Below, piece after piece: positions 17,296-25,940 of a stretch of 64,000 nt of DNA. The stretch is from DATBDN01 sp963715995. GTDB lineage: Bacteria > Actinomycetota > Thermoleophilia > Solirubrobacterales > Thermoleophilaceae. Each line of letters starts with the position of its first letter. Position 1 is the first letter of the stretch. The notes below the pieces were generated by a model that made no database searches, was not told the origin of the DNA, and was given only the letters and a program-made list of their open reading frames with translations. The stretch is taken from the NCBI GenBank assembly GCA_963715995.1, contig OY970283.1, forward strand, positions 2,728,001 to 2,792,000. Reading direction: 5' to 3'. Made by a program: the position numbers and the translations under genes.

Positions 17296-18717
17296 ATGCC
17301 GCGTCTCGTCGCAGCAGCTGTGCTGGCGCTCCTGATCTCCGCCGCGCCCGCCGCGGCGAGCACGCTCCGGATCGCCAGCGCCAAGTGCGTGCCCGCGAAC
17401 CACTGTCAGAAGAATCCGCGTTACGTCGCGCCCGGCGGCAAGCTCGTGCTCGCCGGCACGGGCCTTGCGCGCGGCCAGCTGGTGGTTTTCCCGCGCAGGA
17501 CGAGGTCGCGCAAGCCGCTCACCTCGAAGATCCGCAAGAGCCGCATCGGGCTCCTGGTGATCGTCCCGCCGTCGTCGGCCTCGGGCCGCATCCGCGCAGT
17601 GGACCGCTACGGCCGCCGCTCCAACGCCTACGGGCCCATCCACGTGGTCAAGCTCGCGGACGTGCTCCGCGGGCCAACCCCGAGCGGCACCGTCTTCGAC
17701 GGGAGCGGGATGTGGATCTGGTACCTGAGCAAGTCGGAGGGCGGCGACCTGGACGCGATCGCGGCGCGGGCCAACGCGGCTGGTGTGAAGACCGTGTTCA
17801 TCAAGTCGGGCGACGGCGCGACGTACTGGTCGCAGTTCTCCCCCTTGGTCGTCGGTGGCCTCAAGCAGCGCGGGCTGAACGTGTGCGCCTGGCAGTTCGT
17901 CTACGGGAAGGTGCCAACCGACGAGGCCGACATCGGGGCCCAGGCGGCGCAGACCGGTGCCCAGTGCCTGGTGATCGACGCCGAGTCCGACTACGAGGGC
18001 CGCTACAAGCAGGCGCTCACCTACATGAAGCGACTGCGCTCCGAGGTCTCGCCGAACCTGCCGATCGCGCTCACCTCGTTCCCCTACGTCGACTACCACC
18101 CGGGGCTCCCCTACTCGGTCTTCTTCCAGAACGGCGCGGACTTCAACCTGCCGCAGGTCTACTGGAAGGACATCGGGACGTCGGTGGACACGGCGATGGC
18201 TCACACCTACGTGCACAACAAGATCTACGGCAAGCCGATCTTCCCGCTCGGGCAGAGCTACGACGACCCGCCGCCAGCGCAGATGTCGCGCTTCCGCCAG
18301 CTCGCGGCGCTCTACGGCTCGAGCGGCCTGTCCTGGTGGAGCTGGCAGGCATCGAGCGACCGCGGCTGGGAGGCGATCGGCACGCCGATCCAGCCGCTGA
18401 CGGGCGTGGCGCCGAGCCAGGACTGGCCGCTGCTGAAGAAGGGCGGCAAGGGCGACGAGGTGCTCTGGATGCAGGAGCACCTCGCGGGGGCTGATCCCTC
18501 GACGCCCGCCAGCGGCAAGTTCGATGCCGCGACCGACACCGCGCTGCGCACCTTCCAGGCGCAGCACGCCATCCCCGTGACCGGCACGACCGACGCCGCC
18601 ACCTGGCAGGCGCTCCTGGCGCTCACGCCGGTGGCTCAGTCGAGCGTCAAGCAGCCCGCGTCGGCGAGCGCCGCGTCGAAGCACCACCGGGAGATCCCGG
18701 TGCTTGGCCGGCACTGA
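17296..18717 (+). CDS. Secreted glycoside-hydrolase-like protein with peptidoglycan-binding domain
   Basis: This 473-residue exported protein starts with a signal peptide (LVAAAVLALLISAAPAAA). A beta-rich N-terminal domain (to about residue 115) precedes a TIM-barrel-like domain (about 130-370) with GMWIWYLSKSEGGDLDAIAARA, CLVIDAESDYEG and LSWWSWQ, typical of glycoside-hydrolase-like proteins. The C terminus has a PG_binding_1 module (about 375-445: GDEVLWMQEHL, FDAATDTALRTFQ). The acidic residues in VIDAESDYEG are candidates for catalysis. A role on the cell wall is inferred. Its stop codon abuts that of the convergent peptidase gene. Confidence 0.78.
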   Translation: MPRLVAAAVLALLISAAPAAASTLRIASAKCVPANHCQKNPRYVAPGGKLVLAGTGLARGQLVVFPRRTRSRKPLTSKIRKSRIGLLVIVPPSSASGRIRAVDRYGRRSNAYGPIHVVKLADVLRGPTPSGTVFDGSGMWIWYLSKSEGGDLDAIAARANAAGVKTVFIKSGDGATYWSQFSPLVVGGLKQRGLNVCAWQFVYGKVPTDEADIGAQAAQTGAQCLVIDAESDYEGRYKQALTYMKRLRSEVSPNLPIALTSFPYVDYHPGLPYSVFFQNGADFNLPQVYWKDIGTSVDTAMAHTYVHNKIYGKPIFPLGQSYDDPPPAQMSRFRQLAALYGSSGLSWWSWQASSDRGWEAIGTPIQPLTGVAPSQDWPLLKKGGKGDEVLWMQEHLAGADPSTPASGKFDAATDTALRTFQAQHAIPVTGTTDAATWQALLALTPVAQSSVKQPASASAASKHHREIPVLGRH

Positions 18718-19797
18718 TCAGCCGGCGTAGTTCACGCGCAGGGTGAACGGGCCGCTGCCCTTCACCCGCTTCACCGCGACCGTGACGTGCTCCAGCTGGT
18801 CCTGGCGGCAGGCCGCCTGGTAGCTGACGCTGTCGCGGCTGCCAGAGCTGGTCGTGCCACCTTCGCTGCGCCCGTTCGAGCTGATCTTGAGGTTGTAGTT
18901 CGTCGCGCGCGGCCCGTGCAGGGTCATCCGCAGCGCACCGTCCAGCGTCAGGTCGAAGCTGTAGCGCTTCGAGCTCGTGCCACCGCGCCCGAAGCTGCCC
19001 TTGAAGAGCTTGGTCACGCCGGCCTCCCACGGGTTCAGGACGTCGCGCTTGGCGGCTGCGAAAGCGCCCGCGTCGGGCTGGAGCAGCGGCGTGTACTGCC
19101 ACTCCACGCCCGGGTACTTGAGCTGCGCGTAGGTCTCGGCCCAGCCCTCGCCGGGGTTCGAGAGGTAGTACTGCTGCTCGTTGCCGGGCGCGAGCTGCCC
19201 CTGCTGGGCGCGGTTGCAGACCATCTCGTAGGACGCCCAGTACTTCGGCCCGTAGGCGAAGGCGTTGAAGGGCGGGTTCGAGCGGGCGGCGGCGATGTGG
19301 TGGCCGTACTCGTGGGCGACCACGTACGACGTCGTCACTCCCGAGGAGCCGGTGTCCTCCTCCTCACCCGGCACGTACATGATCTTGGTGTTGGAGTCGT
19401 AACACGCGAGCGTGCCGTCCTGGCCGCCGCAGTCGGCGGTCACCTCGTCGGGCGGCGCGATGTAGATCCGCAGCGTGCCCAGCTCCGGGCCGTGGTCGAG
19501 CGAATCGAGGAAGTCGACGTAGCTCTGCACGACCGACTCGCTGAGGGTGGTGGCATAGCGCGACGAGATCGCAGCGGCGACGTTGATGCCGTCCGGAGCC
19601 GTGTAGGACTGCCAATCAGTCGCGGCGAGCGAAGCGTGAGCCAGGGGCGCGCTGCTCGAAATGACGCGGTCCTTGAAGTGGGTGCCGAGCGGGGCCACAT
19701 CGCGCAGCACCTGCGCCCGTGGCTTCGCGAGCGCGCAGGCCGGCGCCACGGCCAGGGCCGCAAGCGAAAGGGCGATGACAGTGCGAAGTCGGGCCAT
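18718..19797 (-). CDS. Secreted putative zinc metallopeptidase (HEYGH motif)
   Basis: This exported protein of about 359 residues has a signal peptide (VIALSLAALAVAPACALA). SYVVAHEYGHHIAA contains the zincin motif HExxH, and GEGWAETYAQLKYPG about 70 residues later could supply the third zinc ligand Glu. A C-terminal beta-sandwich-like region of about 110 residues follows. I use ATG at 19797. An in-frame TTG at 19812 lies 6 nt after a TATCCT hexamer (19824-19819) and is an equally reasonable leaderless start. The peptidase family is not one I can name. Confidence 0.72.
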   Translation of the reverse strand: MARLRTVIALSLAALAVAPACALAKPRAQVLRDVAPLGTHFKDRVISSSAPLAHASLAATDWQSYTAPDGINVAAAISSRYATTLSESVVQSYVDFLDSLDHGPELGTLRIYIAPPDEVTADCGGQDGTLACYDSNTKIMYVPGEEEDTGSSGVTTSYVVAHEYGHHIAAARSNPPFNAFAYGPKYWASYEMVCNRAQQGQLAPGNEQQYYLSNPGEGWAETYAQLKYPGVEWQYTPLLQPDAGAFAAAKRDVLNPWEAGVTKLFKGSFGRGGTSSKRYSFDLTLDGALRMTLHGPRATNYNLKISSNGRSEGGTTSSGSRDSVSYQAACRQDQLEHVTVAVKRVKGSGPFTLRVNYAG

Positions 19798-19879
19798 GCA
19801 GGGCGAGTACAACGTCCGAGGATAAGGTCGGCATAAGCCGCCAGAGCATTAGCGGCTCGGCCCGGCAGCGCCGCGGCGG

Positions 19880-19885
19880 TAGGGT
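19880..19885 (+). promoter_or_regulatory. Predicted -10 element TAGGGT of a leaderless promoter
   Basis: TAGGGT is followed by 7 nt and GTG at 19893. Confidence 0.55.
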
Positions 19886-19892
19886 CGCAACC

Positions 19893-20900
19893 GTGAACAG
19901 GCAACTTCAGCTCGCAAAGCGCCCAGTCGGCGAACCGGCCTCCGACAACTTCGAGATCGCGGAGGTGGAGCTGCCCGCGCCGGGCGACGGCGAGGCGCTG
20001 GTGAAGGTGCTCCAGATCTCGCTCGACCCGGCCATGCGCGGCTGGATGAGCGATGCGCCCTCGTACATCCCTCCCGTCGGGATTGGTGACGTGATGCGCG
20101 CCGGCACCACCGGCGTGGTCGTGGAGTCGAACAGCGACAAGCTCGCGCCCGGGGACCACGTGGTCGGCATGCTCGGCGTGCAGGAGCAGGCGGTCGCCCC
20201 GGCCGACGCGCTCCAGAAGGTCGACACCGGAATGGCTCCGCTCGCGACCTACCTCGGCGGGCTCGGCATGCCCGGCCTGACCGCCTACTTCGGGCTGACC
20301 GAGGTCGGGGATCTGGCCGAGGGCGACACGGTCGTGATCTCAGGAGCGGCGGGCGCTGTCGGCTCGGTGGCCGGCCAGATCGCCAAGGCGAAGGGCGCCG
20401 GCAAGGTCGTGGGCATCGCCGGCGGCCCCGACAAGTGCACCTGGCTGACCGAGGATCTCGGCTTCGACGCCGCGATCGACTACAAGAGCGAGAGCGTCGG
20501 CAAGCGCCTGCACGAGCTGTGCCCGGACGGCGTCGACGTCTACTTCGACAACGTCGGCGGCGACATCCTCGACGCGGCGCTGGCCAACCTCGCCTGGCAC
20601 GGCCGGGTGGTCATCTGCGGCGCGATCTCGCAGTACAACGCCGCCGACGGGATGAAGGGGCCGAGCAACTACATGATGCTGCTGGTGCGCCGAGCCCGGA
20701 TGCAGGGCTTCCTGGTCTTCGACTACGTGGACAAGTACGGCGCGGCCCTGAAGGAGATGGGCGGCTGGCTGGCTGACGGCAGCCTGAAGACCCGTGAGGA
20801 GATCGTCGAGGGCTCGATCGAGGACTTCCTCGACACCCTCATGAAGCTCTTCCGCAGCGAGAACACGGGCAAGCTCGTGCTCCAGATAGCCGCTCCCTAG
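19893..20900 (+). CDS. NADP-dependent medium-chain oxidoreductase (CurA / leukotriene B4 dehydrogenase type)
   Basis: This 335-residue zinc-free medium-chain dehydrogenase/reductase should reduce the alkene double bond of enones. PAMRGWMSDAPSYIPPVGIGDVMRAG is a hallmark of the prostaglandin reductase/CurA branch, and VISGAAGAVGSVAGQIAKAKG is the NADPH-binding loop. DNVGGDILDAAL and GRVVICGAISQYN follow. The GTG at 19893 is chosen because of the TAGGGT hexamer and because it begins directly before the conserved domain. It stands alone, convergent with the alkyltransferase-like gene. Confidence 0.9.
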   Translation: MNRQLQLAKRPVGEPASDNFEIAEVELPAPGDGEALVKVLQISLDPAMRGWMSDAPSYIPPVGIGDVMRAGTTGVVVESNSDKLAPGDHVVGMLGVQEQAVAPADALQKVDTGMAPLATYLGGLGMPGLTAYFGLTEVGDLAEGDTVVISGAAGAVGSVAGQIAKAKGAGKVVGIAGGPDKCTWLTEDLGFDAAIDYKSESVGKRLHELCPDGVDVYFDNVGGDILDAALANLAWHGRVVICGAISQYNAADGMKGPSNYMMLLVRRARMQGFLVFDYVDKYGAALKEMGGWLADGSLKTREEIVEGSIEDFLDTLMKLFRSENTGKLVLQIAAP

Positions 20901-20903
20901 GGG

Positions 20904-21176
20904 TCAGAACCCGCCGTCAGCGGGGGTCCAGGCGGCCTGCATGTCGACCCGCTGACCCCTGAACGGAACGCCCTCGGCCTCCAGCAGCTCACGCTGACGC
21001 GCGCCTTTGGGCAGTGACCCGTCGGCCCGCACGACGCGCTGCCACGGCAGGCTTGGATCGTCGGCGTGCGCCAGCACCGCTCCGGCCGCGCGCGGGGCGC
21101 CTGGCCAGAGGTCCCCGTAGGTGGTCACGCGCCCGTACGGGATCGCCCTCACCCGTTCGAGGACCCTGTCCGTCAT
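20904..21176 (-). CDS. Alkyltransferase-like protein (MGMT family lacking the active Cys)
   Basis: This 90-residue protein matches the DNA-binding domain of O6-alkylguanine-DNA alkyltransferase: VLERVRAIPYGRVTTYGDL, then LPWQRVVRADGSLPKG. The acceptor motif PCHRV is PWQRV here, so the Cys is replaced by Trp. This is the signature of alkyltransferase-like proteins, which bind alkylated guanine and recruit nucleotide excision repair rather than demethylate. I take ATG at 21176; an ATG at 21185 is possible. The domain is of normal size for this subfamily. Confidence 0.85.
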   Translation of the reverse strand: MTDRVLERVRAIPYGRVTTYGDLWPGAPRAAGAVLAHADDPSLPWQRVVRADGSLPKGARQRELLEAEGVPFRGQRVDMQAAWTPADGGF

Positions 21177-21255
21177 CTGCAACATCCCGTGCACTGTGAC
21201 GGGGCGCACACGAACCACCCACCGAGCCTGCTGACGTAGACATCGCGGGAGCACT

Positions 21256-21326
21256 GGAGGGCCGCTCCAACTGACGTTGACGCCCTCCGAAGCCTCCCTA
21301 CGCGCGCAAGAAGCGCTGCGTCAACG
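21256..21326 (+). ncRNA. Candidate structured leader with two mutually exclusive stems
   Basis: GGAGGGC (21256-21262) can pair with GCCCTCC (21282-21288). CGTTGACGC (21275-21283) can pair with GCGTCAACG (21318-21326). The two stems share bases 21282-21283. The segment lies 78 bp upstream of the transglycosylase-like gene. I do not recognise a known riboswitch; function is only inferred from the alternative pairing. Confidence 0.3.
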
Positions 21327-21403
21327 CCAGTAGCCGGGCGTGCCTGTAGTCGCCGGATTCCTGTCCGGACGTCTCCATGCGCCCATCGACAGGAGGTTGA
21401 ACC

Positions 21404-22022
21404 ATGAAGATCAGACGAAGACTCATACCGACAACCATCGTGCTCGCGGCCACCGCGATCTCGATCCCTGCGATCGCATTCGCCGCCTCGGGTCCGCCCC
21501 AGGCTCAGGCGAGCGTGGTACGCGTGGATCACTACACGCCGGCCAAGAAGAAGGTCGTGCATCGCTCGTTCCGTCCCTGGAGCAAGCCGACGCCCGGCCA
21601 GGTTCACGAGATCATCCAGAGCGAGGCGCGCCGCTGGGGCATTTCGGCTGCCGCTCTCTCGCATCGCGTGGGCTGTGAGTCGAAGTACAACTGGTCGGCA
21701 TCGAACGGGCAGTTCGAGGGCGTGCTGCAGTTTGGGCCAAATGCGTTCTACCGCGGCCTGCGCACGATCCGCTCGTACAAGGTCGAAGATCGTGCGCCAG
21801 AAGGTCCGCAGGGTGCACGAGGCGCGCATCACGCAGTACTCGGACGGTCGCAAGGTGCGTCGCAATACGACGCCGCGCCGCCAGCGCCTGATCGTCGTCT
21901 ACACGGGTCACATCCCGCACAAGCCCAGCATGGTCAACTCGTTCGCGCAGATTCGCATCGGCGCGCAGGCCATTCGCGGCATCAGCGCGGTCCACTCCTC
22001 GGAGTGGTCCTGCAGCGCATAA
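21404..22022 (+). pseudogene. Secreted lytic-transglycosylase-like protein, interrupted by a frameshift
   Basis: The ATG at 21404 follows a GGAGG ribosome-binding site and starts a signal peptide (IVLAATAISIPAIAFA). Residues 60-130 (IIQSEARRWGISAAALSHRV, GCESKYNWSASNGQFEG, VLQFG) resemble an SLT-type domain with the catalytic Glu in CESKYN. After ...RTIRSYKV near 21782 the frame breaks. The next frame continues plausibly as KIVRQKVRRVHEARITQY and ends GAQAIRGISAVHSSEWSCSA at 22022. Removing one base near 21784 restores one reading frame of about 205 residues. The uncorrected frame runs to 22030 with an Arg/His-rich tail. Real mutation and base-call error cannot be told apart. Confidence 0.65.
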
Positions 22023-22040
22023 GCGCGTAAGCAGCATCAG

Positions 22041-22068
22041 CCCGGCGTGGGAGACCGCCCACGCCGGG
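22041..22068 (+). terminator. Perfect 11-bp hairpin, candidate terminator
   Basis: CCCGGCGTGGG (22041-22051) pairs perfectly with CCCACGCCGGG (22058-22068) around a 6-nt loop, 19 bp after the stop codon of the transglycosylase-like gene. A short pyrimidine-rich stretch follows but no long T-run. Confidence 0.6.
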
Positions 22069-22126
22069 CCCGCCGGCCCTTGTTGACGCGAAACGGCAAA
22101 GTGCTCAGAGCACCCCGCCGGTCGGT

Positions 22127-22133
22127 TAGGGTC
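22127..22133 (+). promoter_or_regulatory. Predicted -10 element TAGGGT of a leaderless promoter
   Basis: A TAGGGT hexamer ends about 6 nt before the ATG at 22139. Position is given to within one base. Confidence 0.5.
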
Positions 22134-22138
22134 GCTCG

Positions 22139-22882
22139 ATGCGACGGATCGCTCTCTGCGCCACGACGGCGCTTCTCGTAGTCGGCGCCTGCGCGGCCGT
22201 CGCCATCGCCGACAACGACGGCTCGACAGTCGTCATCGACTCGCACGTGACGCCGGTCATCCGGCAGTTCACGCCACACACCAGCTCGGCGACGCTGGCC
22301 GTGAACCTCAAGTTCGCCGGCCCGAACGGACAGCCCGCCGACACGCTCCAGCAGGTGATCCTCCAGTTCACCTACGGCGCCCACCTGAACGGGAACCTGT
22401 TCCCGTCCTGCAGCGCCGACCAGATCCGCAACCACAAGCGCTGTCCGAAGGGCTCGAAGGTCGGCTCGGGCACCGCCCTGGGCATCCTCGGCGGCGGCAC
22501 TGACAACCCCACCGAGGAGCCGATCACGGTGGCCCTCTACAACGGGCCGAAGGGGAAGAGCATCACGTTCGAGATCAAGGGCGATGCTCCGGCGGTCATC
22601 GACGTGCCCTTCGACGCCCCGCTCCAGACGTTCAAGACGGGCACCTACAACTACAAGCTGACCGTGAACGTTCCGGACATCCTGCAGATCATCGCGGGCA
22701 TCCCGATCTCGCTCGACCACTTCAACGTGAAGGTCGGGGCCGCGCGCGTCGTCAAGGGCCACAAGCGCGGCTACATCGAGACGCTCATCTGCCCGCCGGC
22801 CGCGCTGGTGCCGATCTCGGGGGACTTCAAGTTCCTGAACGCCCCCTCGTTCCACACCGACACCTACATCCACTGCGGCTGA
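22139..22882 (+). CDS. Secreted protein of unknown function
   Basis: This 247-residue exported protein has a signal peptide (CATTALLVVGACAAVAIA). The mature part is beta-rich, with a segment SCSADQIRNHKRCPKGSKVGSG and a C-terminal Cys pair region (LICPPAAL, YIHCG). Similar proteins are common in Solirubrobacterales as I recall, without known function. No catalytic motif is visible. It is transcribed from a TAGGGT-type promoter and stands before the signalling phosphatase gene without overlap. Confidence 0.65.
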   Translation: MRRIALCATTALLVVGACAAVAIADNDGSTVVIDSHVTPVIRQFTPHTSSATLAVNLKFAGPNGQPADTLQQVILQFTYGAHLNGNLFPSCSADQIRNHKRCPKGSKVGSGTALGILGGGTDNPTEEPITVALYNGPKGKSITFEIKGDAPAVIDVPFDAPLQTFKTGTYNYKLTVNVPDILQIIAGIPISLDHFNVKVGAARVVKGHKRGYIETLICPPAALVPISGDFKFLNAPSFHTDTYIHCG

Positions 22883-22943
22883 ACAACCCAGGCTGAGGTG
22901 ACATGCTCTCCTTGGGGGAGGGCTCATCGTCAGCGACTCGCAA

Positions 22944-24650
22944 GTGGACACCAAGAAGCCCGAATACGGGTTCCCGGCCGGGGGCGTGTTCGAGGCTGCT
23001 CCCGATGCGGTCGTGGTCATGGACGCGGACGGCAGGGTGCGCGACTGGAACCCGGCGGCGACCGCGCTGTTCGGCTACGAGCGCGACGAAGTGCTCGGCC
23101 GCGACATGGCGGAGCTGATCATCCCGATCGCCTACCGCGCGGCGCACCGCACTGCGTACAAGCGCTACATCCAGACGCGCCAGACGACCGTCATGAACCG
23201 GCCGCTCCAGCTCACCGCCCTGCGCCGCGACAACCAGGAGACGCCGGTCGAGCTGACGGTGACCCACGTGCCCGGCACCGAACCGCCGCTGTTCGCGGGG
23301 TTCGTGCGTGACGTCGTCCGCGCCGAGGCGGGCGTGCTCGAGAACGAGCGGCTCCAGCAGCGGCTTGCGTTCCTGGCCCACGCGGGCCTGTCACTCGACG
23401 TCTCGCTGGACTTCGAGGAGACGATGCGACGGCTGGCGCGGCTGACCATCCCTGAGCTGGCCGACATCGCGGTGATCGACGCGCTCGGTGAGGACGGCGT
23501 GATCCGCGGCGGGGTTGCGGCCGCCGCGACCGATCCCGACGGCGCCTCCGCGATCGAGACCATGCGCCGCGACCACCCGCTCGACCCCGGTGGCGGCCAT
23601 CCGGTGGCCCAGGTGCTGCGCACGGGCGAGTCAGTGCTCCTGCCGGAGATGTCCGCGGAGGACCTGCGCAAGTTCGCGCAGAGCGATTCCCACTACGACC
23701 TGATGCTGCGCCTGCGCTACAGCTCCGCGATCGTCGTCCCGCTGGCCGCGCGTGGGCGCACGCTCGGCGCGCTCTCGCTGCTGCGGATGCAGGACGGCAT
23801 CGCCTACGACAACCACGACCTGCTGCTGGCCGAGACGCTCGGTCGCCGCGCCGCGCTCGCGCTCGAGAACGCGCGCCTCTACGCGACCACGCAGCACATC
23901 GCGCGGACCCTCCAGCAGAGCCTCCTCCCCCGCGCCCTGCCCGAGATCCCCGGCACGCACCTGGCGGCCCGCTACCGCGCGGCGGCCGAGGGCCAGGACG
24001 TGGGCGGCGACTTCTACGACGCGTTCCCGATCGACAGCGGCCGCTGGGGCATCGCGATCGGCGACGTGTGCGGCAAGGGCCCAGAGGCCGCGGCGCTGAC
24101 GGCGCTTGCGCGCTACACGATCCGCGCGGTGGCGGATCGCGGCGCCGCACAGGTGCTCAGCCTCCTCAACGACGCCGTGCTGCGCGAGCAGGGAACGGGC
24201 GAGCGCTTCCTGACCGCACTGTTCGCCGAGCTGCGCCAGAACGGTGAAACGCTCGAGCTCGAGCTTGCAGTGGGCGGCCACCCGCCGCCGTTCCTGGTCC
24301 GCTCGGACGGTGGGATCGAGCTGGTCGCTGCCACCGGCGCCCTGATCGGCGTGATTGCCGGCACGGAGTACATACCGGCACACCTGGAGCTGGACGTGGG
24401 CGACAAGCTGATCCTCTACACGGACGGCCTGACCGACGCCCGCGCACCCGAGGTCGTGCTCTCCGAGGAGGACCTGACCGCGCTGTTGCGTGAAGCGCGC
24501 GACCTCGACGGCCAGGAGCTCGCCCATTTCCTCGAGCTGAGCGCGACCGGCGGCGAGCAGGCGCGCGACGACATCGCGGTACTCGTGGTCGAGGCGGTCG
24601 GTGCCGGCGCCAGCGCGCTCAGCGTGCACTACTACGCCGCGACTAGCTGA
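22944..24650 (+). CDS. PAS-GAF-PP2C (SpoIIE/RsbU-type) serine phosphatase
   Basis: This 568-residue regulator has a PAS domain (about residues 12-125: EAAPDAVVVMDADGRVRDWNPAATALFGY), a GAF domain (about 140-315, ending ALALENARLYATTQ) and a SpoIIE/PP2C phosphatase domain (about 320-550). The phosphatase has metal-binding aspartates in GQDVGGDFYDAF, VCGKG and DGLTDAR. Such proteins dephosphorylate anti-anti-sigma factors in partner-switching stress pathways; no such partner is encoded beside it. GTG at 22944 is the only reasonable start. The final residues overlap the convergent marC gene by 8 bases. Confidence 0.85.
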   Translation: MDTKKPEYGFPAGGVFEAAPDAVVVMDADGRVRDWNPAATALFGYERDEVLGRDMAELIIPIAYRAAHRTAYKRYIQTRQTTVMNRPLQLTALRRDNQETPVELTVTHVPGTEPPLFAGFVRDVVRAEAGVLENERLQQRLAFLAHAGLSLDVSLDFEETMRRLARLTIPELADIAVIDALGEDGVIRGGVAAAATDPDGASAIETMRRDHPLDPGGGHPVAQVLRTGESVLLPEMSAEDLRKFAQSDSHYDLMLRLRYSSAIVVPLAARGRTLGALSLLRMQDGIAYDNHDLLLAETLGRRAALALENARLYATTQHIARTLQQSLLPRALPEIPGTHLAARYRAAAEGQDVGGDFYDAFPIDSGRWGIAIGDVCGKGPEAAALTALARYTIRAVADRGAAQVLSLLNDAVLREQGTGERFLTALFAELRQNGETLELELAVGGHPPPFLVRSDGGIELVAATGALIGVIAGTEYIPAHLELDVGDKLILYTDGLTDARAPEVVLSEEDLTALLREARDLDGQELAHFLELSATGGEQARDDIAVLVVEAVGAGASALSVHYYAATS

Positions 24651-25239
24651 GCGTCCCGCGCACTCCGTTCACCACGAGCTGGACCGCGATTGCGCTCAGG
24701 ACCAGCCCGAACACTCGTGTGAGGAACTGGATCAGCGCCTCGGGCAGGACGCGGCTGAGGCGCTCTGCGGCGGCCATGCCGAGCCCGACCACCGCCAGCG
24801 CTCCCAGGATGCCGATCAGAACCGAGAGCTTGCCGCCGAAGTCGTGGTGGCGGCGGCTCAGGACGATCACGGTCGCGATCGCGCCGGGGCCGGCCAGCAG
24901 CGGAGTGGCAATCGGCACCAGCGCGACGTCCTCCGCCTTGCCGCCCCCCTCCGGATAATCCATCCCGCGCAGCATCTCGAGCGCGACGAGCAGCAGCAGC
25001 AGGCCGCCCGCGATCGAGAGCGAGTTGACCGAGACGTCCAGGTAGTCGAGCACGGCGCCGCCGAACAGCGCGAAGCCGATGATCAGCCCGCCCGCCGCGA
25101 GCACAGCGCGCAGCGCGGCGCGCTGGCGCTCGGCGCGGCTCAGGCGCGCCGTCGTGGCGATGAAGATCGGCGCCACGCCGACCGGGTCCATGATGACCGT
25201 GAGCGTGACGAACGTGGTGCCAACAGCGTCCCAGTGCAC
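24643..25239 (-). CDS. MarC/UPF0056 family integral membrane protein
   Basis: This 198-residue membrane protein has about six helices. TLTVIMDPVGVAPIFIATTARLS near the N terminus and IATPLLAGPGAIATVIVLS in the centre are the two repeated MarC signatures. The family was first linked to multiple antibiotic resistance but the role is unproven. GTG at 25239 is 7 nt after a TAGGGT hexamer on this strand, supporting a leaderless start. It is convergent with the phosphatase gene. Confidence 0.85.
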   Translation of the reverse strand: MHWDAVGTTFVTLTVIMDPVGVAPIFIATTARLSRAERQRAALRAVLAAGGLIIGFALFGGAVLDYLDVSVNSLSIAGGLLLLLVALEMLRGMDYPEGGGKAEDVALVPIATPLLAGPGAIATVIVLSRRHHDFGGKLSVLIGILGALAVVGLGMAAAERLSRVLPEALIQFLTRVFGLVLSAIAVQLVVNGVRGTLS

Positions 25240-25246
25240 GACCGGG

Positions 25247-25252
25247 ACCCTA
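25247..25252 (-). promoter_or_regulatory. Predicted -10 element TAGGGT of a leaderless promoter
   Basis: On the minus strand TAGGGT is followed by 7 nt and GTG at 25239. Confidence 0.5.
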
Positions 25253-25260
25253 CGCGCCCG

Positions 25261-25908
25261 CTAGTGACCGTTGAAGGAGAAGTGCATGTAGTCCTTCGTG
25301 GCCCCGCTCCAGCTGCCGCCCCAGCCCCAGCCGACCGCGTGGAATGCCGCCAGGACGCGTGCCGTGATCATGCCGGGCCGATGCCGGGAGCGGTCGCGGT
25401 AGGACTGCGCCTTTGGGTCGCGGCTCTCGCCGCAGCCGACGTAGGGGTTCTCGACCGGGTTGATGTCGACGGCGAGGCCGTAGGCGTGGTTCGACCAGGT
25501 GCCGGTGCTGTTGCCGCCGCTGCATGGGGACGGCACGGCGTCGCGACACTCGAACGAGCCGCTCACGTCGCCGTCCTTGGGCTGCTGGGCGCGCGTGCCG
25601 TAGACGGAGTCGATCGACAGGTGGCGGATCGGGAAATGCAGCCTGTAGAGCTGGTGGAAGACGTTCGTCAGCGGCGCCGTGGCCTTTTTGTTTGTGACGA
25701 GCTGGCCGCTGTGCGGATGCCCGTCGAAGCCGCGATAGGTCACCGTCAGCACGCGCAGATCCGACAGCGACACCGGGCATCCCTTGTGCCAGTAGTGGCC
25801 CTTGACGAGCTCCGTCTTGACCGAGCTCGGCAGCGGCTTGACGGAAGCGTGGAACGGGGTGGCCCCTGCCAGGGCCGCTGCGACGATCGCGATCTTGACC
25901 ACGCCCAC
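25261..25908 (-). CDS. Secreted M15-family D-Ala-D-Ala peptidase-like protein
   Basis: This protein of about 215 residues begins with a short signal peptide (KIAIVAAALAGATPFHA). TWSNHAYGLAVDINPVENP carries the HxxGxAxD zinc-binding pattern of the VanY/D-alanyl-D-alanine carboxypeptidase group, and KDYMHFS near the C terminus supplies the last zinc ligand His. It likely trims peptidoglycan peptides outside the cell. The start is probably GTG at 25908, with GTG at 25899 possible; the longer upstream frame lacks a signal sequence. It is divergent from the cupin gene. Confidence 0.82.
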   Translation of the reverse strand: MGVVKIAIVAAALAGATPFHASVKPLPSSVKTELVKGHYWHKGCPVSLSDLRVLTVTYRGFDGHPHSGQLVTNKKATAPLTNVFHQLYRLHFPIRHLSIDSVYGTRAQQPKDGDVSGSFECRDAVPSPCSGGNSTGTWSNHAYGLAVDINPVENPYVGCGESRDPKAQSYRDRSRHRPGMITARVLAAFHAVGWGWGGSWSGATKDYMHFSFNGH

Positions 25909-25927
25909 ATTGTGGCCCGTGCCCGGA

Positions 25928-25933
25928 TAGCGT
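25928..25933 (+). promoter_or_regulatory. Predicted -10 element TAGCGT
   Basis: TAGCGT is followed by 7 nt and ATG at 25941, which favours this ATG over the in-frame GTG at 25932. Confidence 0.45.
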
Positions 25934-25940
25934 GCAGCAC

